A stretch of 64,000 bases of DNA. Origin: JAIBJN01 sp963775395. Its GTDB lineage: Bacteria > Actinomycetota > Thermoleophilia > Gaiellales > Gaiellaceae. The notes beneath the pieces are model-generated. The model was not told where the DNA came from. It saw only the letters and a program-made list of their open reading frames with translations, and did not search any database. The translations under genes were made by a program, and so were the position numbers. The stretch's first letter is position 1. Each line of letters begins with the position of its first letter. This document shows, in pieces, positions 45,769-55,241 of the stretch. The stretch is from the NCBI GenBank assembly GCA_963775395.1, contig CAVZIX010000017.1, positions 1 to 64,000 of the forward strand, read 5' to 3'.

Positions 45769-47649
45769 ATGGGCGTGGCGGTCGCGATCGCATCCAACCT
45801 GCGCAAGGAGTTCGCCGGCGACGTCCTCTTCGACGGCGTGTCGTTCAAGCTGGAGCGTCGGGACCGTCTGGCGCTCGCAGGGCCCAACGGCGCCGGCAAG
45901 ACGACGCTCCTGCGGATGCTCACCGGCGAGACGTCGATCGAGGGCGGCGAGCTCATCCTCCACAAGGGCACGCGCGTCGCGCTACACGACCAACGCCCGC
46001 CCCTCGAGAGAGAACAGACGCTGCGCGAGTACGTGCTTTCCGGCGCCTCCGACCTGCTCGCCACCGAAGCGGAGCTGGCGCGCCTGGAGGAGGCGATGGC
46101 CGGGGGAGCGGCCGACCAGGCGACGCTCGGCGCCTACGCGCGGGCGCAGGCCCGGTTGGAGCACGCGGGCGGCTACGCGTGGCGAGACCACATGGGCGCA
46201 GTCGCGCGCGGCCTCGGCTTCCGCGAGGAGGACTTCGACCGCAGCCTGAAGACGTTCTCGGGCGGCGAGATCACGCGCGCCTCGCTCGCGCGCTCGCTCG
46301 CGGGTGATCCGGACCTGATCCTGCTCGACGAGCCGACGAACCACCTCGACGTCGCCAGCCTCGAGTGGCTCGAGCGCGAGCTCGCCTCGCTCGACGCCGC
46401 CTGCATGATCGTCGCCCACGACCGCTGGTTCCTCGAGGCGGTCACGAGTGCGACGCTCGAGCTCGAGGCCGGCCGCGCCACGTTCTTTCCGGGCCCGTGG
46501 CACGTCTGGCGGCTGGAGAAGGCCCAGCGCGCCGTCCACGCGCAGAAGACCGCCGACCGCGTCTCTGTCGACATCGCGCGCCTCGAGCGCTTCGTGGCGC
46601 GCTTCCGGTACAAGAAGAACAAGGCCAAGCAGGCACAGGCCAAGCTGACGCAGATCGGGCGCCTGACCAAGGAGCGCAAGGAGGCCAGCGCCGAAGCCGA
46701 CCTGCTCACGCGCCGCACGCGTTCCCTCGGCTTCGACTTCGGCGAGCCCAAGCGGAGCGGCCGCGATGTCCTCGTCCTCGAGGACGAGGAGGTCTCCGTT
46801 CCGGGCCGGGTGCTCCTGCGAGACGTAACCATGGCCCTCGAGCGCGGCGACCACGTCGCCCTCGTCGGCCCGAACGGCAGCGGCAAGACGACGCTCATCG
46901 AGCGGGCCGTCGCCGGTGACTTCAAGCTCGGTCACGGCGTCGAGGTCGGCTACTTCTCGCAACACGGCCTCGAGCTGGACGACCGCGGCAGCGTCCTCGA
47001 TTGCGTCCAGAGGATGACCGGCCTCAACCGCCCGCAGGCGCAGACGCTGCTCGGGCGCTTCCTCTTCTCGGGCTGGGAGGCGCACATGAAGCAGGTTCGC
47101 GACCTGTCGGGAGGCGAGCGAAGACGGCTGGGGCTGGCGATCCTCGTCACCTCGGGCGCCAACCTCCTCATCCTCGACGAGCCCACGAACCATCTCGACC
47201 TCGATTCGCGCGAGACGCTCGAGGCCGCGCTCGAAGGGTTCCAGGGCACCGTGCTGCTCGTCTCGCACGACCGGGCCCTGATCGACGCCGTCGCCCACCG
47301 CACCGCGGCGATCGAAGAGGGCACCGTGCGCGTCTACGACGGTGGCTGGGCGGACCTGGTGAAGGCGCGTGAGGAGCGCGAGGCACCGCCTCCGCCCGAG
47401 GCGCCGCGCAAGGAGGCGCGCGGGCAGCCGACCGAGAAGCCCAAGCGCTCCGGGCCCGACCCCCTGGGCGTCCTCGAGGCCGAGATCGAGCAGAAAGAGC
47501 TCGAGGTGGCCGACCTCGAGCAGAAGCTCGCCGCCGACTGGTCGGACGTCGACACGATCTCCGCGCACACCCGAGCGCGCGGGGAGCTGACGGCGCTCTT
47601 CGAGCGGTGGGAGCGCATGCTCGAGGAGGTCGCGGGACCGCACTCGTAG
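45769..47649 (+). CDS. ABC-F family ATPase (ribosome-associated type)
   Basis: 626 residues with two ABC domains and no membrane segments. Domain one: GPNGAGKTTLLRML, FSGGEITRASLARSL, LLDEPTNHLDVAS. Domain two: GPNGSGKTTLIERA, LSGGERRRLGLAIL, ILDEPTNHLDLDS. Between them is the arm-like linker with KKNKAKQAQAKLTQIGRL, and a C-terminal coiled coil (EIEQKELEVADLEQKLAAD) as in Uup. These proteins bind the ribosome E site and rescue stalled or antibiotic-bound translation. I take ATG 45769; GTG 45775 is close behind. Confidence 0.92.
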   Translation: MGVAVAIASNLRKEFAGDVLFDGVSFKLERRDRLALAGPNGAGKTTLLRMLTGETSIEGGELILHKGTRVALHDQRPPLEREQTLREYVLSGASDLLATEAELARLEEAMAGGAADQATLGAYARAQARLEHAGGYAWRDHMGAVARGLGFREEDFDRSLKTFSGGEITRASLARSLAGDPDLILLDEPTNHLDVASLEWLERELASLDAACMIVAHDRWFLEAVTSATLELEAGRATFFPGPWHVWRLEKAQRAVHAQKTADRVSVDIARLERFVARFRYKKNKAKQAQAKLTQIGRLTKERKEASAEADLLTRRTRSLGFDFGEPKRSGRDVLVLEDEEVSVPGRVLLRDVTMALERGDHVALVGPNGSGKTTLIERAVAGDFKLGHGVEVGYFSQHGLELDDRGSVLDCVQRMTGLNRPQAQTLLGRFLFSGWEAHMKQVRDLSGGERRRLGLAILVTSGANLLILDEPTNHLDLDSRETLEAALEGFQGTVLLVSHDRALIDAVAHRTAAIEEGTVRVYDGGWADLVKAREEREAPPPPEAPRKEARGQPTEKPKRSGPDPLGVLEAEIEQKELEVADLEQKLAADWSDVDTISAHTRARGELTALFERWERMLEEVAGPHS

Positions 47650-47697
47650 CGCGCTGGGTGCCTCAAGCGGGGAGGGCGGTTTGCCGACCTCTCCGGG

Positions 47698-48300
47698 ATG
47701 ACCGCGAGCCGGATCCTCGTCGCCATCGCAGCCGTTGCCGCGCTCGGGTTCTACGTCGGCCCCTACCGCGACAAGCAGCAGGACGAGGAGCGACTGGCGA
47801 GGATCGCAAGCGTGATCGCCGGCCGCGACGTCGGCATCGCGTGCCCCGGCACGCTCGCCACCCTGACGGAGGTCTCGGCACACGACGGGTCGGTCGTCTT
47901 CACCCCCGACGGGCGGCCTACCGACGAGGCCAAGCTCTCGAGCAGGACCTGCTCGCGCCTGCGCGCGCTCCTCAGCGGCGAGATCGCGGGCCTCGACTGC
48001 CTCACCTCGGGCCCCACCTGCCCGAAGGCGGTGGAGGACGCTGCCGTCGCAGTCAACGTCCTCTCGCACGAGGCCTGGCACCTCGCCGGCGAGCGCGACG
48101 AGTCGGTCGCCCAGTGCTACGCGCTCCAGTCGAACGAGGACACGGCGATCAGGCTCGGCGCGACGCCTGCCGAGGCGCGGGCGATCGCCGACTTCGTCGT
48201 GCGGCGCGTTCAGCCCGTGCTCCCGCCCGAGTACAAGACGACCGCCTGCCGCGACGGCGGGCCGCTCGACCTCGACCCGACCCGGACGGGCTGGCCCTAG
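47698..48300 (+). CDS. Predicted secreted or membrane-anchored HExxH metalloprotein
   Basis: 200 residues. An N-terminal hydrophobic helix (ILVAIAAVAALGFYVGPY) is followed by a soluble domain with six Cys in pairs (CPG, TCSRL, LDCLT, TCPKA, QCYAL, ACRDG). NVLSHEAWHLAGERDESVAQCYAL contains HEAWH, the zinc-binding HExxH, with further Glu downstream. That is consistent with a small zinc peptidase outside the membrane, but I know no named family for it. The stop TAG overlaps the convergent regulator's stop by two or three bases (CTAG). Confidence 0.6.
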   Translation: MTASRILVAIAAVAALGFYVGPYRDKQQDEERLARIASVIAGRDVGIACPGTLATLTEVSAHDGSVVFTPDGRPTDEAKLSSRTCSRLRALLSGEIAGLDCLTSGPTCPKAVEDAAVAVNVLSHEAWHLAGERDESVAQCYALQSNEDTAIRLGATPAEARAIADFVVRRVQPVLPPEYKTTACRDGGPLDLDPTRTGWP

Positions 48301-48938
48301 GAGGGGTTCCGGGCGTCGCCGAAGGTGGCCACCAGAGCCTCGGCCACGACCCGCATCGACTTCCCGGAGACCTGGCTCGCGCGCCGCAGCCGCGCGAAGG
48401 CGTCCTGCTCGGAGAGCCCGTCTCGTTCCATGAGCAGCCCCTTCGCCTGTTCGACGACCTTGCGCGTCGCGAGGGCCTCGGCCAGCGACTCCGCCTCCTC
48501 CCGCAGCGCGGAGAGCTCCTCGTGGCGCGCTCGCGCCGCCGCGATCGCAGGGAGCAGGTCGGTCTCGCGGAACGGCTTGACGAGGTAGCCGAACACGCCG
48601 GCCTCGACCGCGCGCGAGACGAGCTCCTGCTGGCCGTAGGCCGTGAGCATGACGATCGGGATCGGCCGGTCGGCCAGGATGCGGCGGGCCGCTTCGATCC
48701 CGTCGAGCCGCGGCATCTTCACGTCGAGGATGGCGAGATCGGGCTTCTCGCGCTCAGCCAGCGCCACCGCCTCCTCGCCGTCACGGGCCTCGGCACAGAC
48801 CTCGAAGCCCGCGCGCTCGAGGATCTCCCGCAGGTCGAGGCGGATGATGGTCTCGTCTTCGGCGACCAGGATTCTCAGGTCACCGACCTCCCGCGCGCGA
48901 GCGGCGGGGCCGCGCCGACCGGCACACATCCGGCACAA
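48297..48938 (-). CDS. ANTAR-domain response regulator (PdtaR-like)
   Basis: 213 residues from ATG 48938, though homology would start near LRILVAEDETIIRLDLREIL; a CTG at 48878, seven bases after GGGAGGT, is a possible true start. The receiver has the Asp in LAILDVKMPRLDG and Lys in GYLVKPF. The C-terminal ANTAR RNA-binding domain has VVEQAKGLLMERDGLSEQDAFARLRRAS. ANTAR regulators bind paired RNA hairpins and prevent termination or block translation. The histidine kinase just upstream is the expected partner. The gap of 112 bases between the two genes shows no clear paired hexaloop hairpins. Confidence 0.9.
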   Translation of the reverse strand: MCRMCAGRRGPAARAREVGDLRILVAEDETIIRLDLREILERAGFEVCAEARDGEEAVALAEREKPDLAILDVKMPRLDGIEAARRILADRPIPIVMLTAYGQQELVSRAVEAGVFGYLVKPFRETDLLPAIAAARARHEELSALREEAESLAEALATRKVVEQAKGLLMERDGLSEQDAFARLRRASQVSGKSMRVVAEALVATFGDARNPS

Positions 48939-49050
48939 AGCCGCGCGCCACCCGCGCGCCCCTGGGCGCTAGGCTCGAGCCAAGGGACGGGGAGGTGGGT
49001 CTCCCACACACGCGCGCGTAACCCATAAGGGCGGGAGCGGGCCGGAGAGG

Positions 49051-50466
49051 TCACGCGGGGAACGCGACCTCCGCGCGCAGGCCGTGGTCGGCAACGAGGG
49101 AGAGCTCGCCGTCGAGCTCCTCCACGACGAGGGCACGCACGATCGAGAGGCCGGTTCCCTCCCGGGAGGCGGCGTCCCATGCCCCGTTGTCGGCGACCGT
49201 GAGGAGCACGCGGCCGTCGGCACGGCCCAGCTCGACGCGCACCTCGTCGCCGCCGTGCTCGAGCGCATTTCCGAGCAGCTCGGTGAAGACGAGCGCGAGC
49301 GCCGTCGCACGGCCGCCGTGGAGGGAGACCTGCTCGACGCTCGAGCTGACCTGCTTCCCGGCGCCGAGGCCCTGGACGAGCATGGCCCGGAGGCGCTCGA
49401 CGAGCTCGCCGAGGTCGACGTCGTCGTCGCGCTGCTCGGTCAGCACCTCGTGGACCGCGGCGATGGCGAGGATGCGGTTGACCGAGTCGCCGAGAGCCTT
49501 GCGCGGGTCGATCTCGTCCGAGCTGGCAGCCTGCAACCTCAGGAGCGAGGCCACGGTCTGGAGGTTGTTCTTCACCCGGTGGTGAATCTCCTGGGCGAGC
49601 ACGCCCCGCAGGACCGCGCGCCCGTGCTCGAGGGCAACGGCAGCGTGGTGGGCGATCGAAGCGAGCAGGCGCCGCTCCTCCCCCGTGAACGGCGTGTCGC
49701 GGTCGCAGACGAGCTCGCCGACGCGGCGGCCCTTCCAGCGGAGCGGGAGCCGCACCGCGTGAGCTCCCGGGCGGCCTTCGGGCCAGGCGATCGTGCCGTC
49801 CTGAAGGACGAGCGCGGCGCCGCTCGCACCGACCGCCTCGACCGTGGTCTTGACGATCGCCTCGAGCGACTCCTCGAGGTAGAGCGACTCGGAGACCGCC
49901 TCCGAGATCGCCGCGAGCGCCTCGAGCTCGGCGACCCGCCGTTGCGCGTGGTCGTAGAGCTTCGCGTTCTCGATCGCCTGCGCGACCTGGCCCGCGATCG
50001 CCATCAGCAGGTCGATCTCCTCCTGGCTGAACTCCCGGGGCGTCTCCGTGCGCACGTTCAGCGCCCCTTCCAGCCGCTCCCGCGCGAGGATGGGAACGGC
50101 GAGGATCGACTGGTAGTGCTCCTCGCGGAGGTTCGGGAAGCGCTTGAACCGCGGGTCGAGGTGCGCCTCGTGGGCGATCATGACCGGCGCACGCTCGGCT
50201 GCCGCTGTCCCCGTGATCCCCTCGCCCGGGCGCATCTTGGGGACGCGGGTCATGTCTTCGACCCGGGTGCCGAACGAGGCCCTGAGCACGAGCTCGTCCG
50301 CGCGCTCGTCGTAGAGGTAGACGAAGCACGCGTCCGTCTCGAGCGCCTCGGCGACCTTGCGCGCGATTTGCTCGAAGACCTCGTCGAGATCGAGGGTCGA
50401 GTTGACCGCGGCTATCGTCTCGGTCAGCAGTCGCAGGTGCCGCGCAGATCTGTCCACGAACGACAT
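49051..50466 (-). CDS. GAF-type sensor histidine kinase (PdtaS-like)
   Basis: 471 residues, soluble. Two GAF domains (about 15-160 and 165-275) precede a HisKA_2 domain with the phospho-acceptor His near residue 291 in AQEIHHRVKNNLQTVASLL, then an ATPase domain with FTELLGNALEHGG, DNGAW and GTGLSIVRALV. This arrangement and the neighbouring ANTAR regulator match the PdtaS/PdtaR system of actinobacteria, which controls gene expression at the RNA level in response to nutrients or metals. It diverges from the large kinase gene with only 35 bases between starts. Confidence 0.9.
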   Translation of the reverse strand: MSFVDRSARHLRLLTETIAAVNSTLDLDEVFEQIARKVAEALETDACFVYLYDERADELVLRASFGTRVEDMTRVPKMRPGEGITGTAAAERAPVMIAHEAHLDPRFKRFPNLREEHYQSILAVPILARERLEGALNVRTETPREFSQEEIDLLMAIAGQVAQAIENAKLYDHAQRRVAELEALAAISEAVSESLYLEESLEAIVKTTVEAVGASGAALVLQDGTIAWPEGRPGAHAVRLPLRWKGRRVGELVCDRDTPFTGEERRLLASIAHHAAVALEHGRAVLRGVLAQEIHHRVKNNLQTVASLLRLQAASSDEIDPRKALGDSVNRILAIAAVHEVLTEQRDDDVDLGELVERLRAMLVQGLGAGKQVSSSVEQVSLHGGRATALALVFTELLGNALEHGGDEVRVELGRADGRVLLTVADNGAWDAASREGTGLSIVRALVVEELDGELSLVADHGLRAEVAFPA

Positions 50467-50501
50467 TCAAGCAAGGGTTTGGCCGCACCGATAAGGAGTT
50501 C

Positions 50502-53500
50502 GTGACCCCCTCGGCCTCGACGTCGGCGAGACCGCCACGTCTCGTCCTGCGCTTTGCGGTCTACAGCGCGATCGCGCTCGCGCTTGCCTGGGTCGTCATC
50601 TTCTGGGTCGTGCGCCGCGAAGCCGAGGATCGCGCGCAGCACCAGGTCGAGATTCGCACGAGCGAAGTGGCGGCGCGGGTCGCGCCGGACCTCGTCGCCT
50701 CGGACTTCGACGGCCCGGTCAGCACCGAGCGCCGGAAGGAGATCGACGCCGCCGTCGCGCCCGAGCTCGTAGGGACGCTCCTGCGCTTCAAGCTCGTCAA
50801 CGCCGATGGCGTGGTCACCTACTCGACCGACCCCGAGATCATCGGCGGGCGCAGCGACTCGACGACCGCTCTCGAGAGCGCGCTTGCCGGGGAGCCGACC
50901 CAGCAGGTCACGACCCTGAATGCGGAGGGCGGCTCTGGCGAGAACGTGAAGGCCGTCGAGTCGTACGTCCCCCTCACCCTCGACGGGAGCAGCGATCCGG
51001 CCGGAGTCTTCGAGGCCTACGTCGCCTACGACCCGGTCGCGGCCGACGTGCGCGAGACGGTCACCCCGATCGCCATCGCGCTCGCCCTCGCCCTCTTCCT
51101 GCTCTACGCCGCGCTCTTCCCGATCCTCAGGCAAGTCACGCGGGCGCTCGACAACCGGCACCGGCGGCTCGAGGAGCACGCATCGGCGCTCACAGAGGCC
51201 CTGGACGAGCGGCGGCGCGCCGAGGTCCGCCTGACCCGGGCCGAGCGCAACTACCGCAGCCTGGTCGAGCAGCTCCCACTCGTCATGTACATCACCCGGC
51301 TCGACGAGACGAGCTCCTGCATCTACATGAGCCCGCAGATCGAGGAGCTGACCGGCTACACGGCCCTCGAGTGCATGAGCGATCCCGCCTTCATCGGGAA
51401 GATGCTCCACCCCGAGGACAGGGAGAGGACACTCGAGGAGCGCCGCCGCGCGGCCGGGACCGGCGAGTCGTTCGCGACCAAGTACCGCATCGTCGGCAAG
51501 GACAAGCGGGAGGTCTGGGTCCACGACGAGGTCACGATCGCGAAGGACGAGTCGGGCCGCCCGATCCACGCGCAAGGGTTCGTGGTCGACGTCACACCGC
51601 AGGTAATCGCGCGGCACCAGCTCGAAGGCCGACATGCCGAGCTCGAGGCGCTCCACGAGACCGCGCTCGCCCTCATCGACGAGCTCGACGTCCAGAAGCT
51701 CCTGGAGCGGATCGCCGGGCAGGCCGGAGAGCTCATCGGAACCAACAACAGCTACGTCTATCTCCGCGACGGCGACGAGCTCCGCGTCGCCGTGGGCACC
51801 GGCGTCTTCGCCGGCAATGTCGGCCATCGCCTGGTGAAGGGCGAAGGGCTCGCCGGGCGCGTCTGGGAGACGGGCGAGCCGCTCACCGTCGAGGACTACC
51901 AGTCCTGGGACGGCCGCAAGTCCATATATGAAGGGATGGCCATCCACGGCGTCGCCGGCGTGCCGCTGCGCTCACGCACCGAGGTCGTCGGCGTGCTCGG
52001 GCTCGCCTACGGCGAGCGCGGCCGGGGCTTCGACGCCTCCGACATCGCGCTGCTCTCGCGCTTCGCCCATCTCGCATCGCTCGCGCTCGAGAGCGCCCGT
52101 CTCTACACCTCTGCCAAGGAGGAGCTGGCCGAGCGCCACCGCGCCGAGTCCGCCGTGCGCGAGGCCGAGCTGCGCTACCGGACACTGGTCGAGCACCTGC
52201 CGCTCGTCACCTACATCAGCCCTGTCGAGGAGACCGTCGGCAATCTCTACGTCAGCCCGCAGGTCGAGGAGCTGCTGGGGTACCCGAGCGAGGAGTGGGT
52301 GAGGAATCCGAACCTCCTCACGGAGGCCGTGCACCCGGACGACCTCGAGCGCGTCCTCGCCGAGGCAGCGCATCTGCGCGAGACAGGCGAGTCGCTGCGG
52401 TCGGAGTACCGCTACATCACCGCTGACGGCCGCACGGTGTGGGTGCTCGACGAGACGATTCTCGTCCGCAACGACGAGGGAACGCCGCTCTGGGTTCAGG
52501 GCTTCATCCTCGACATCACGGAGCGACGCACCGCCGAGGAGACGCGCGCCCGCCTGGCCGCGATCATCGAGTCGTCGAACGACGCGATCATGAGCGGCTC
52601 GCTCGACCTGTGCTTCACGAGCTGGAACGACGGCGCGCAGCGGATGTTCGGCTACACGGCCGACGAGGTGATCGGACAGCCGATCACGCTGCTCATGCCG
52701 GACGAGTACCAGGAACAGACACTCGCGCTCGTCGACGAAGTCGTCCGCGAGGCCCGGGTCGTCCAGCTCGAGACCGTTCGCCACCGCGAGGACGGCACGC
52801 AGGTTCACGTCGCGTTCACCTACTCGCCCATCCGCGATTCGGAGGGCAAGGTCGTCGGCCTGTCGGCCATCGGCCAGGACGTCACCGAGCGGAAGCGCGC
52901 CGAGGCCGCCATCCGCGAGAGCGAGGCCAAGTTCCGCGCGTTCGTCGAGACGACCGAGGAGTGGGTCTGGGCCAGCGACGCCAACAACGTCCACACGTAC
53001 TCCAACCCGGCGATCGAGCGGATCCTCGGCTTGAAGCCGGAGGAGCTCGTGGGCCGCAACTGGCTCGAGTTCGTCGTCGAGGAGGATCGCGAAGATGTGG
53101 CCGAGTCGATCGCACAGCGCGCGGTCGAGAAGGCAGGGTGGTCCGGTCTCGTCATCCGCTGGCAGCACGCCGACGGCAGCGTCCGCCACCTGGAGAGCAA
53201 CGCGGCACCGGTGCTCGACGCCGACGGGGAGGTCGTCGGCTGGCAGGGAACCGACCGCGACGTCACGCACCGCATCCAGGCCGAGCGCGACCGCGAGCGC
53301 CTGCTCGCCGCCGAGCAGGAAGCGCGCGCGTACGCCGAGGCCGCGCAGGTGGATTTGGAGGCCCAGAACGAGCGCCTCCGCGAGCTCGACCGGCTGAAGG
53401 ACGAGTTCATCGCACTCGTATCGCACGAGCTGCGTACGCCCCTCACGTCCATCCGCGGCTACACCGAGCTTCTCCTCGACGGGGAGGCCGGAAGGCTCAC

Positions 53501-54110
53501 CGGCGACCAGCGCCAGTTCCTCGGAGTCGTGGAGCGCAACGCGCACCGGCTCCTCCACCTCGTCGGCGACCTGCTCTTCCTGGCACAGGTCGAGGCCGGC
53601 AAGCTCGTCCTCGACATCGGAGCGCTCGACCTCGGCAACGTCGCCTCCGAGAGCGTCGAGACCGCACGGCCTCAGGCCGAGGCCAAGGACATCACGCTGA
53701 CGCTCGCGACCGGGCCGGTCCCCCTCATCTCCGGAGACCGCGCGCGCATCGCGCAGCTCCTCGACAACCTCGTCTCCAATGCGATCAAGTTCACGCCCGA
53801 GGGCGGGCGCGTCGACGTCCGCGTCCGGGCGGTCAAGAACCGCGCGGTCCTCGAGGTCCGCGACAGCGGGATGGGTATCCCGGCGGGAGAGCAGGAGTTC
53901 CTCTTCCAGCGCTTCTTCCGCACGTCCACCGCAACCGAGCAGGCGATTCAGGGCACGGGTCTCGGGCTGGCGATCTCCAGGGCGATCGTCGAGGCCCACA
54001 GCGGTCGCATCACGGTCGCCAGCGAGGAGGGCGAGGGCACGACCTTCCAGGTGACGCTGCCGCTCCACCGGCACGCGGAGCTTCCCAAGCGAACGCAGGT
54101 GGCATCGTGA
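50502..54110 (+). CDS. Membrane-bound multi-PAS/GAF sensor histidine kinase
   Basis: 1202 residues. Two membrane helices (about 17-37 and 187-208) bracket an outer sensing domain of 150 residues. Inside are a PAS domain (RNYRSLVEQLPLVMYI), a GAF domain (from ELDVQKLLERIAGQAGE), three further PAS domains, a coiled coil, HisKA with the His near 975 in LVSHELRTPLTSIRGY, and an ATPase domain with NLVSNAIKFTPEGG, DSGMGIPAG and GTGLGLAISRAIVE. It starts at GTG 50502 after AAGGAG. The partner is probably the receiver whose GTG overlaps its stop. Confidence 0.95.
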   Translation: MTPSASTSARPPRLVLRFAVYSAIALALAWVVIFWVVRREAEDRAQHQVEIRTSEVAARVAPDLVASDFDGPVSTERRKEIDAAVAPELVGTLLRFKLVNADGVVTYSTDPEIIGGRSDSTTALESALAGEPTQQVTTLNAEGGSGENVKAVESYVPLTLDGSSDPAGVFEAYVAYDPVAADVRETVTPIAIALALALFLLYAALFPILRQVTRALDNRHRRLEEHASALTEALDERRRAEVRLTRAERNYRSLVEQLPLVMYITRLDETSSCIYMSPQIEELTGYTALECMSDPAFIGKMLHPEDRERTLEERRRAAGTGESFATKYRIVGKDKREVWVHDEVTIAKDESGRPIHAQGFVVDVTPQVIARHQLEGRHAELEALHETALALIDELDVQKLLERIAGQAGELIGTNNSYVYLRDGDELRVAVGTGVFAGNVGHRLVKGEGLAGRVWETGEPLTVEDYQSWDGRKSIYEGMAIHGVAGVPLRSRTEVVGVLGLAYGERGRGFDASDIALLSRFAHLASLALESARLYTSAKEELAERHRAESAVREAELRYRTLVEHLPLVTYISPVEETVGNLYVSPQVEELLGYPSEEWVRNPNLLTEAVHPDDLERVLAEAAHLRETGESLRSEYRYITADGRTVWVLDETILVRNDEGTPLWVQGFILDITERRTAEETRARLAAIIESSNDAIMSGSLDLCFTSWNDGAQRMFGYTADEVIGQPITLLMPDEYQEQTLALVDEVVREARVVQLETVRHREDGTQVHVAFTYSPIRDSEGKVVGLSAIGQDVTERKRAEAAIRESEAKFRAFVETTEEWVWASDANNVHTYSNPAIERILGLKPEELVGRNWLEFVVEEDREDVAESIAQRAVEKAGWSGLVIRWQHADGSVRHLESNAAPVLDADGEVVGWQGTDRDVTHRIQAERDRERLLAAEQEARAYAEAAQVDLEAQNERLRELDRLKDEFIALVSHELRTPLTSIRGYTELLLDGEAGRLTGDQRQFLGVVERNAHRLLHLVGDLLFLAQVEAGKLVLDIGALDLGNVASESVETARPQAEAKDITLTLATGPVPLISGDRARIAQLLDNLVSNAIKFTPEGGRVDVRVRAVKNRAVLEVRDSGMGIPAGEQEFLFQRFFRTSTATEQAIQGTGLGLAISRAIVEAHSGRITVASEEGEGTTFQVTLPLHRHAELPKRTQVAS

Positions 54111-54485
54111 ACGACGTCCGTCCCCGTCGTCCTCGTGGCCGACGACGATCCCGACATCCTCGCGCTGGTGCGCTTCCGCCTGGAGCGTGACGGCTACGAG
54201 GTGCTCTCGGCGCCCGACGGCGAGACGGCGCTCGACCTCGCCCTGGCCCGCACGCCGGACCTCGCGGTCCTCGACGTGATGATGCCCAGGCTGGACGGCT
54301 ACGAGGTGACCCGCCGCCTGCGCGAGCACGGCCCGACGACAGGCATCCCGATCATCCTCCTCACGGCGCGCGTGCAGGAGCCCGATCTCGAGCGCGGGTT
54401 CGAGGCCGGAGCCGACGACTACGTCACGAAGCCGTTCAGCCCGCAGGCGCTCGGCGAGCGCATTCAGGCAGCACTCGGTTTGTAG
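54107..54485 (+). CDS. Single-domain response regulator (frame break near 54119)
   Basis: About 125 residues. Its receiver is complete: acidic pair in VADDDPDILALVRF, phospho-Asp in LAVLDVMMPRLDGYEV, Thr in LLTARV and Lys in DYVTKPFSPQ. In the raw frame the first start is GTG 54135, only just before the acidic pair. But GTG 54107 overlaps the kinase stop in the usual coupling pattern, and one extra C near 54119 would give VNDVVPVVLVADDDPD. No output domain is attached, so it passes phosphate on or acts by binding. Confidence 0.85.
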
Positions 54486-55156
54486 CGGTAGCCGAAGCCG
54501 CGAACCGTCTCGATGACGGTGCCGTCCGCGCCGGCGCCCTCGAGCTTGCGGCGGAGATAGCCGACGTAGAGCTTCACCTGGTCGCGCGAGGCGCCGAACG
54601 AGTCGCCCCAGACGAGCTCGAGCACCTGGTCGTGCGACAGCAGCTGGCCCGGGTGGCGGACGAAGGCGGCCAGGAGACGGAACTCGAGCGGCGTCAACGC
54701 GACCTCGGTGCCGTTGACGGCCACGCTGCGCTGTGCAAAGTCAACCGTCAGGAGTGCGTCCGCGTAGGTCTCGCGGGTCTCAGAGCGGCTACCGGCCCGG
54801 CGGAGCATCGCCTCGATGCGGGCGAGCAGCTCCTGCCGGCCGAAGGGCTTCGTGACGTAGTCGTCCGCGCCAGCCTTGAGGCCGCGGACCTTCTCCAGCT
54901 CGGCCGCCCGGGCGGTCAGCATCGCCACCGGGACGTCGGAGAGGTCGCGAATTCGCTCGAGCGTCTGCCAGCCGTCGAGCTCCGGCATCGATACGTCCAG
55001 CAGGACGGCATCGGGAGGCGTCGCGTAGAAGGCGCGGAGGGCGTCCTTGCCGTTCGCCGCCTCGGTTACCTGATACCCCTGGCGCTCGAGCAGCTCGCGC
55101 ACGAGGCCGCGGATGTCCGCATCGTCGTCGACGACGAGCACGTGCGCACGTGTCAT
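54464..55156 (-). CDS. OmpR-family two-component response regulator
   Basis: 230 residues. The receiver (1-120) has VVDDDADIRG, phospho-Asp in AVLLDVSMPELDG, Thr in AMLTARA and Lys in DYVTKPFGRQELLARI. The C-terminal winged helix (135-228) has EVALTPLEFRLLAAFVRHP and DQVKLYVGYLRRKLE, ending GYRYKPSA. It binds DNA when phosphorylated. Its stop overlaps the preceding convergent receiver by 22 bases. No kinase is adjacent on its own strand, so it may be served by the big kinase next door or be orphan. Confidence 0.93.
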   Translation of the reverse strand: MTRAHVLVVDDDADIRGLVRELLERQGYQVTEAANGKDALRAFYATPPDAVLLDVSMPELDGWQTLERIRDLSDVPVAMLTARAAELEKVRGLKAGADDYVTKPFGRQELLARIEAMLRRAGSRSETRETYADALLTVDFAQRSVAVNGTEVALTPLEFRLLAAFVRHPGQLLSHDQVLELVWGDSFGASRDQVKLYVGYLRRKLEGAGADGTVIETVRGFGYRYKPSAA

Positions 55157-55241
55157 GCCGGTTCCTTTCCAGACAGCCGGGATGACCCCTTCCTCGAGAG
55201 GATCCGCGCCCAGGCCATGCCCTGACTCTAGTGGCAGGCCG

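Noticed and set aside
45982..48081. A 699-residue minus-strand frame opposite the ABC-F gene.
   Set aside because: Antisense shadow of two complete Walker A/B sets on the plus strand.
51972..54329. A 785-residue minus-strand frame opposite the large kinase.
   Set aside because: No motifs; the plus-strand kinase is intact with PAS, HisKA and ATPase motifs over the same bases.
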